DNA from: Branchiostoma floridae
Lineage: Eukaryota; Chordata; Leptocardii; Amphioxiformes; Branchiostomatidae
DNA length: 64,000 bases
Direction: 5' to 3'
Assembly: GCF_000003815.2 (NCBI RefSeq)
Contig: NC_049980.1
Location: 10,870,879-10,934,878, forward strand
The position numbers and the translations under genes are program-made. Below, in pieces: positions 58,462 through 64,000 of the stretch. The notes beneath the pieces are model-generated. The model was not told where the DNA came from. It saw nothing but the letters and a program-made list of their open reading frames with translations, and did not search any database. Numbering within the stretch: the first letter of the stretch is position 1; every line of letters starts with the position of its first letter.

Positions 58462-61400
58462 ACTCATTGCATCCACTGACTGGAGAGCAGCACGTACTAT
58501 TTCAGCCTGCTTTCACAGTGTGGTGTGACCTGTGCTACTGGTCTCAGGCTGACGTTTCATATACAGGTACTAGATGGCATGCCCTGGTATCATGCAGGTG
58601 TTTCACATTGGAGCATAAGTACTGCGTCTGGAGCACCATCATAAGCAAGGATAAAGCAATGTGTTCATGCCACTCGTCCCGCAACATCATCTGTTGTATG
58701 CCTGCCTTTACATGGTTCTGTGGAAACATCATCACATCTAACAATGGACTACTGGGAAATCCCTGTAATGTCCAGCTCACTAAAACTCACCAGGCCAGGC
58801 TCATCAGCACACTACCCAAAACTCAACTGAAGAACATGGCTGTGATGAAGACGTGTCACTCAAGAGACTCAACCATGTCTTCTTTCAACAATCTTTAATA
58901 TGTCTTCATGGACATTAAAGACCATTTGCTGTTTTAGTGCCATCTGCTAACATTGCATATACATGTACATGTAGTCCTCTCAAGTACTCATGCTATCCTC
59001 ATTATGGCTAACTATTCATCTTCTTTGTGCAGAAAATGCTTCAGACATTGTCGTGGTCAGGAAGTTACATGTAGATCAAGAACCTTCCTGACTCCAAATC
59101 ATTTGAGGATTTTGATGAACTAAACCTTGGAACCTTTCTGGCAAAGGACTAAAAAAAGACACCAAACTCATTATCACTAAAACTGATAGACCAATGAGTC
59201 ATTGGTCTATCAGTTTTAATGATAATTATGAGCTTTTCTCCAAACCCTACAAGAATGCAGTCTTGCATAGGTCTTCCCTAAGTGCCAATCATTCAAAGTT
59301 TAATTGCTGTGCAAAAAGTACTTGATGAATTGTCACATAACCTTTTTAATGTGACACAAACCCTTTGTCTGTGATAAGGAGTGTTTAACCTTTTCTGTTT
59401 GGTAATAAGTAACTTCATAAATCCTTAACAATCATGCATAGAGCTATACCCTTCAACATGTTTCTTAAGAGATGTTTTCATTGGCCTGTCTGATCTGGAC
59501 TTCTCTTTTTTTCTGATCCATTGCAAAAACAGTAACATATAATTCTTGCAGCTGTCTTGCTTCCATTTTCAAGCTAACTGCATAAAAAAAAGCAATGAAG
59601 CTGGTATGGCATTGGTGCGCCCATCCTGTCCATTGTAAGAGTACTTGCCAGGTGTATCGTACATGTACGTTCACCACCTCTATGTGAGCATGGAGTTGCC
59701 TGAGACATGACCAGGACAAGCACACATGTTCCAGGCATCCTGTACACAACCACTATGCACAACTGTCTGCTGAAAGAGCCCACAGCCAATGCCCACATGG
59801 GACAGAGTTGTATTTTCATCAGGAGAGAATAATATCTAGTGCTGTCACATATTTTTGTGTAAATGTATTTAAGATCTGTAAATGTGTGTATAAACTTTAG
59901 ATTGGCTAAAAAAGATGTTGCAAATGTCCTCTGCTGTTTCAACTTCTCACTGTGAACTGATAAATAAAAGTGTAGGAAAGTTTTGATAAGAACATTTCTT
60001 AGTCTGAAATAAACAGGAAATTGACTACCAGATTTTGTCTGATCCAAATTGTACTGTAACAAAACTAACTTTGATATAACAACCATTGATGAAGATAGTG
60101 TAGTAAAAAGTAGAATTAAAGGCCAGTTTTTAGAATCATTAAGGGGGTATCGCAATGAAGCTGCAGTATGTTGGCGGCAATTTGACAGAGCAATGAATTT
60201 AATGGTAAAAAATCTTTTTACACTTTGTGTATCTTGTTAATTTGTTACATGATATTCCCATCATAAAGTCAAGTGTAGAACGCCAACACACCACACTCAA
60301 GTGAGATACCCCTTTGAAGTGAATACTCCATTGTCATTAGAACTTTGCTCAATGATTTTGAGTGAAATAGCGTTCGTTTTGATAAAGTGAAACAAGGAAA
60401 GTTAGATTCCCTGTGATACAAGTAATTTATTTCATTCCAACTTTGTATGTAAGCTTTGTTATTATTGCTTTCTGACATAACAGTTGGGACAGTTGTTGGA
60501 AAGACTGCTGTATTCTTACAATGTGTATGTCATGTCTACCCCAGTAAAATAATTGCAGTGTTGTCCTGTCGTTTTTAGCTTGGGGAGCTCGCCAAATAAT
60601 GCAATTGAAGTGATACATTGCCCATACCCATTTTTCAGTACCACATTCTGTATCAAAGATGTGGATTCTGGTGCTCATAAACATTGGGGAAATTCCTACT
60701 TATGAAGAAACATAAAGAAAGATAACAACCATGCTTTATGTACACTGCTTATCGTGTGACTTCTTTTAGCTTTGAAAATTGTTACAAATATGCAAACTGT
60801 ACTGAAGTTAAATTATTATGTCATGTGAAAAATTATAGCAGGCTAGCTGTGTGATTTTTTAACTAAAACTGTAGCACCTTGTGGAAAAACATTGCAATTA
60901 TGGCATTGTGCAATCTTTCTCATTTTATAGTAAACCTGGTCTACATTTTACACATATGAGCAAAGGCTTTCTTATTTGATTAAACCAAGCTGTTACTTCT
61001 CCAAGAAAAATAATTCACAACTCTTGTGCTTTTATTCAGTTCAGTTCTGTTCAGTTCTAGTAGCGCTGTAGCAGTACAATTCTTAGAGGGGGTTTTAAAG
61101 ATGTTTTGGCAAGGAAGTGGTCGTTGATAGCTACATGTAAACAGCATGATAACTTATGGCAGGCTGTACCTTTAGGTTACCCACTGTAAACTTGATATTT
61201 TGTACAGCACTTGAAAAGTGCACATAGTTTTTCCTGTTGTCTGCTTGTCGCCTCTTGTGTTCAGTAACAGCTACTTAATAGATGCCTCTGTTGTACGAAA
61301 AGTTCATCAGATACAAAGGAGCAAAATCAGTATCTTTTTGAATGTTTAAAAGCAATTAATGGTACAATCACTGAATGTATCCATAACTGTTGCTAAATAT

Positions 61401-63400
61401 ACACTGTCCAACTTTGAGCTTGAGGAAATTTTATCCATTGAGATTTTTCCAGATCTGTCTGGTGATTCTTCTGCAGAACTACATGTAATGCTTGAATGCT
61501 TATAGAGTTTGCTTTTTAGTAGTACAATGAAGTACAACTTATTTGAAGTACAATGACTTTAGCAGCAGGCACTGTCAAATGATGCCCCCAGGTGCATTCA
61601 TGTGTGGCATTTATCATATCAGATTCTGTAGTAGTACATATAAATGACCGTTTCATGGTAACTTGGCCTACATAGCAAGCTCTCTGGGGCCTTTTCTTGG
61701 CTCATAATACACATTTTCTTTTCTACTAGAAAAGTTGGTAAAGGGCACCAGAGAGCCTGCTATGAAGGCTGATGGTAACTCTTGTTTTGTATTTTCTAAT
61801 GAAGCCAAAGTAAGCAGCAGTATCTGATGAGACAAGCACATTTCCCCTTGACATTCGTGCAATACCGTATGATGTGGAATTTTATGCATAGCAAACTAGC
61901 AGTCTTGCCTATTTTTGTTCACGTAGGCAAGAATTAGTGATATTTTTCAGGGTCTTTGATTTGTAGGCCTCGGAATAGCGGTACCGAACTTTGATTGAAC
62001 TGTTCTTGAAATGTTGTGATTTCTAATCCAGAAAATAGGTAACATGTATTTTACTCAGAAGATTCATTCAACATGTTACCATTCTTTGTTATTGGATGAT
62101 CAGGATTCTTGATTCATGAATAGGACTTGTCGCATTGCTGTGGTTTTGTTTAATTTAATTTGTATGTTAGCAATGAGCATGGTAGACAAATTAACATGAA
62201 CAATGATTGTGAAAAAAAAAGCATGTACATGTGTTTACTGTTGTACCCGGAAAGCCATAGTCAATTGATTGTTGCATTTCATCATTTGCTAATGCTGTAA
62301 GCAGTATATTTATGACTTACATGGTCTAGAGAAGTGCAGAAAGGAATCATTCATGTACATATAATACCGCTGTTCTTTTATCTTCCACATAAGATCAGGA
62401 CTAGGAGATAGTCTTTTGAAATGCCATGTAACGTTATGTGTTGGTTCCAGAAGAGTAATCTGTGTTTCATAATACACTAGCCCTGCTGCTTTGCTTTAGC
62501 TTTCTTTCTGCATGAAGCTTGGAAAAAATAGCCCACATTTAGGACAAAATCTGTCTTAATAATTATTAATATGTGTCGCATTTCAGAGCTGGATAGTACT
62601 ACAATCGTGCTATTGCATGCAGTGTTTTAGTTTTATATTCTATTCAAATGCTATAGCAGGTACCTTTGTTATTCACTCTCAGCTCAACTTTTAGATGAAA
62701 ATACCAGAACTTATAGTTCTTTTTTTACAACTGCTAGTTGGTGTTTTTTTTTGTTCTTACTATATAAGACACAGGGGAGACCAGAGTAGAGCAGCCCCCA
62801 TGATGTACTGTAGAACCTGGCATTGTAGTAACAAACCACTTTTTTGCAACTTTGGAGCCAGCCCTTTTGCTGCATATTTTTATGGTGCATTGTGCAAGAT
62901 GTTATAAGAAGTGTATTGTAGACATTGGCAAGTATGATATCTCAATGAATGTAGTTGAATCCCCACATGTGAAAGTTTCAGTTGGAATGATTTGGATGAA
63001 ATCTTTGGTTTGATTTCTGTGATGATAAAAGTAGCAAACCGTGTTAGCTTGGATGGATGTGATTGGTTAAAGAATAAGACTTTATAGGGACAAACCGCAA
63101 ATGGTTACAAGAAGTGCACAACTGCTGGGATCATTTAGTGAACCACCCCTTTCCCTTAATACCACCAATGATGAGGTAAAATACAATTTAAGTATGCTTG
63201 ACACCACCAACAAAAGGTTGCATCATATGATGTCACATTGTTCACCAAAAATGCAGAAATGTCGTGTGACATCATTGCTGTATGACAGTTGTAAGTCATT
63301 ATTTTAGGTCATGACCATTTTGTAATAAAACACATATTTTCCATACAGGTTCTGTCTCATGTTGTAGTGAATTCATGCACTAGGTTTGTCTTTATTACCT
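58462..63400 (+). other. CCM2 3' UTR and downstream DNA
   Basis: Candidate poly(A) signals are ATTAAA at 58914-58919 and AATAAA at 59963-59968, so the 3' UTR is about 0.5 or 1.5 kb; a further AATAAA lies at 63324-63329. Contains the palindrome at 59167-59232. The 143-codon frame at 58467-58898 lies in the likely 3' UTR and shows no domain. No other gene is recognised up to the satellite at the right edge. Confidence 0.5.
59167..59232. repeat. Near-perfect palindrome after CCM2 stop
   Basis: The left arm 59167-59197 and right arm 59199-59232 flank a single central G. The inner 20 bp (AAAACTGATAGACCAATGA and its complement, plus one pair) are perfect. The outer arm continues with one mismatch and a 3-base insertion. 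It lies about 0.7 kb past the CCM2 stop. Confidence 0.9.
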
Positions 63401-63439
63401 GCATGTATGCAGGTATGGTTTTGATGCTGGTGGAAACTT

Positions 63440-64000
63440 TTCGGTAGCCGGGGATGTAGGGCGCTGTATCTCGTGAACGGATGGTGCGAGCACGACGATT
63501 TTTGGTACGTGGGTTGGGGGTGGTAGCCTAACACTCAGGTGTGATTTTGGGCCTCCTGGCGCTTGACCTTGACATTGCAGGTGGCATTTTTGGTGTTTTT
63601 GGGGCACTTTTGGCGCTGTGTGTCCGGAACGATACGCGCGATTGCGACGATTTTTGGTGCATGGGTGGGGGGTTGTTGCCTGTTGCCTAGGATTGACTTT
63701 GGGCCTTGTCGCGTTTGAACTTGACCCGGCAGGTCGAATTTTGTGTCCGGGAGGGGTGTTTCCGGAGTTATATCTTCTGAACGGCTGGTGCTGGCGCGAT
63801 GATATTTGGCACATGTGTCGGCGGTGGCTGAATAATGCTCAATTTTGATTTTGGCGCCCTTGGTGCTTGAACTTGACATTTTAGGTTACCTTTTGTGCGG
63901 GCACGGGGCGTGCGCTGTATCTCCGGAACGCAAGGTGCCATTGTGTTGCCATTTGGTACGTGAGTTGTTTGTGGTGTCCTGGTGGTCAGGTTTGATTTGG
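63440..64000. repeat. Degenerate satellite of about 150 bp, runs off right edge
   Basis: A phrase like TATCTCSKGAACGG occurs near 63467, 63622, 63773 and 63920. Each copy is followed by GACGATTTTTGGTACGTGGG-like sequence and then TGATTTTGGGCC...CTTGACATT. Units are strongly diverged. Overlapping minus-strand frames with repeated PTHVPKIV-like peptides are products of the repeat, not genes. Confidence 0.75.

Noticed and set aside
58467-58898. 143-codon frame right after the CCM2 stop
   Set aside because: Starts six bases past the CCM2 stop in the likely 3' UTR; no domain, Cys/His-rich by chance composition.
63395-63879. Overlapping minus-strand frames with repeated PTHVPKIV-like peptides
   Set aside because: Both arise from the satellite at the right edge; the same peptide motif appears in two frames, as expected from a drifting repeat.

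Overview
This window looks like chordate nuclear DNA, most probably from a cephalochordate (amphioxus, Branchiostoma). It holds intron-rich genes with GT-AG junctions, moderately AT-rich introns and intergenic DNA, single pro-orthologue-like genes where vertebrates have several paralogues (one XKR4/6/7-type gene, one CCM2), and many short interspersed repeats. The genus is an inference from gene content and texture; no database search was possible. Coding exons were rebuilt by hand from splice sites and reading phase, and all rebuilt genes stay in frame across every junction.

Layout from left to right. 87-1081 (-): first two coding exons of a cholinesterase-type esterase that runs off the left edge. 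10614-14462 (+): TMEM68-like acyltransferase copy A. 16883-22521 (-): an XK-related (XKR4/6/7-type) lipid scramblase with three coding exons and a DEVD caspase-type site in its tail. 24904-26241 (-): an intronless DIPK2 (DIA1-type) divergent kinase. 28425-32390 (-): TMEM68-like copy B. 35549-38229 (-): TMEM68-like copy C. 42181-58461 (+): the complete ten-coding-exon CCM2 (malcavernin) gene. The rest is introns, intergenic DNA and repeats: three TA-flanked MITEs of about 203 bp (one in each TMEM68 copy), a 5S-rRNA-derived SINE, a hairpin-rich 89-bp minisatellite in CCM2 intron 1, a near-perfect 31-bp-arm palindrome after the CCM2 stop, and a degenerate satellite of about 150 bp at the right edge.

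The genes do not form an operon or a shared pathway. TMEM68 proteins make triacylglycerol in the ER, XKR proteins scramble plasma-membrane phospholipids, and CCM2 is a signalling scaffold. What joins them is ancestry: from memory of human maps, XKR4-TMEM68 lie together on 8q12 and XKR7-CCM2L on 20q11, so this window resembles the single ancestral block from which those human regions arose. No convincing new molecular system was found. The strongest leads are this pre-duplication linkage, the TMEM68 triplication with an apparent gene-conversion tract between copies A and B, and the caspase-type site in the scramblase.
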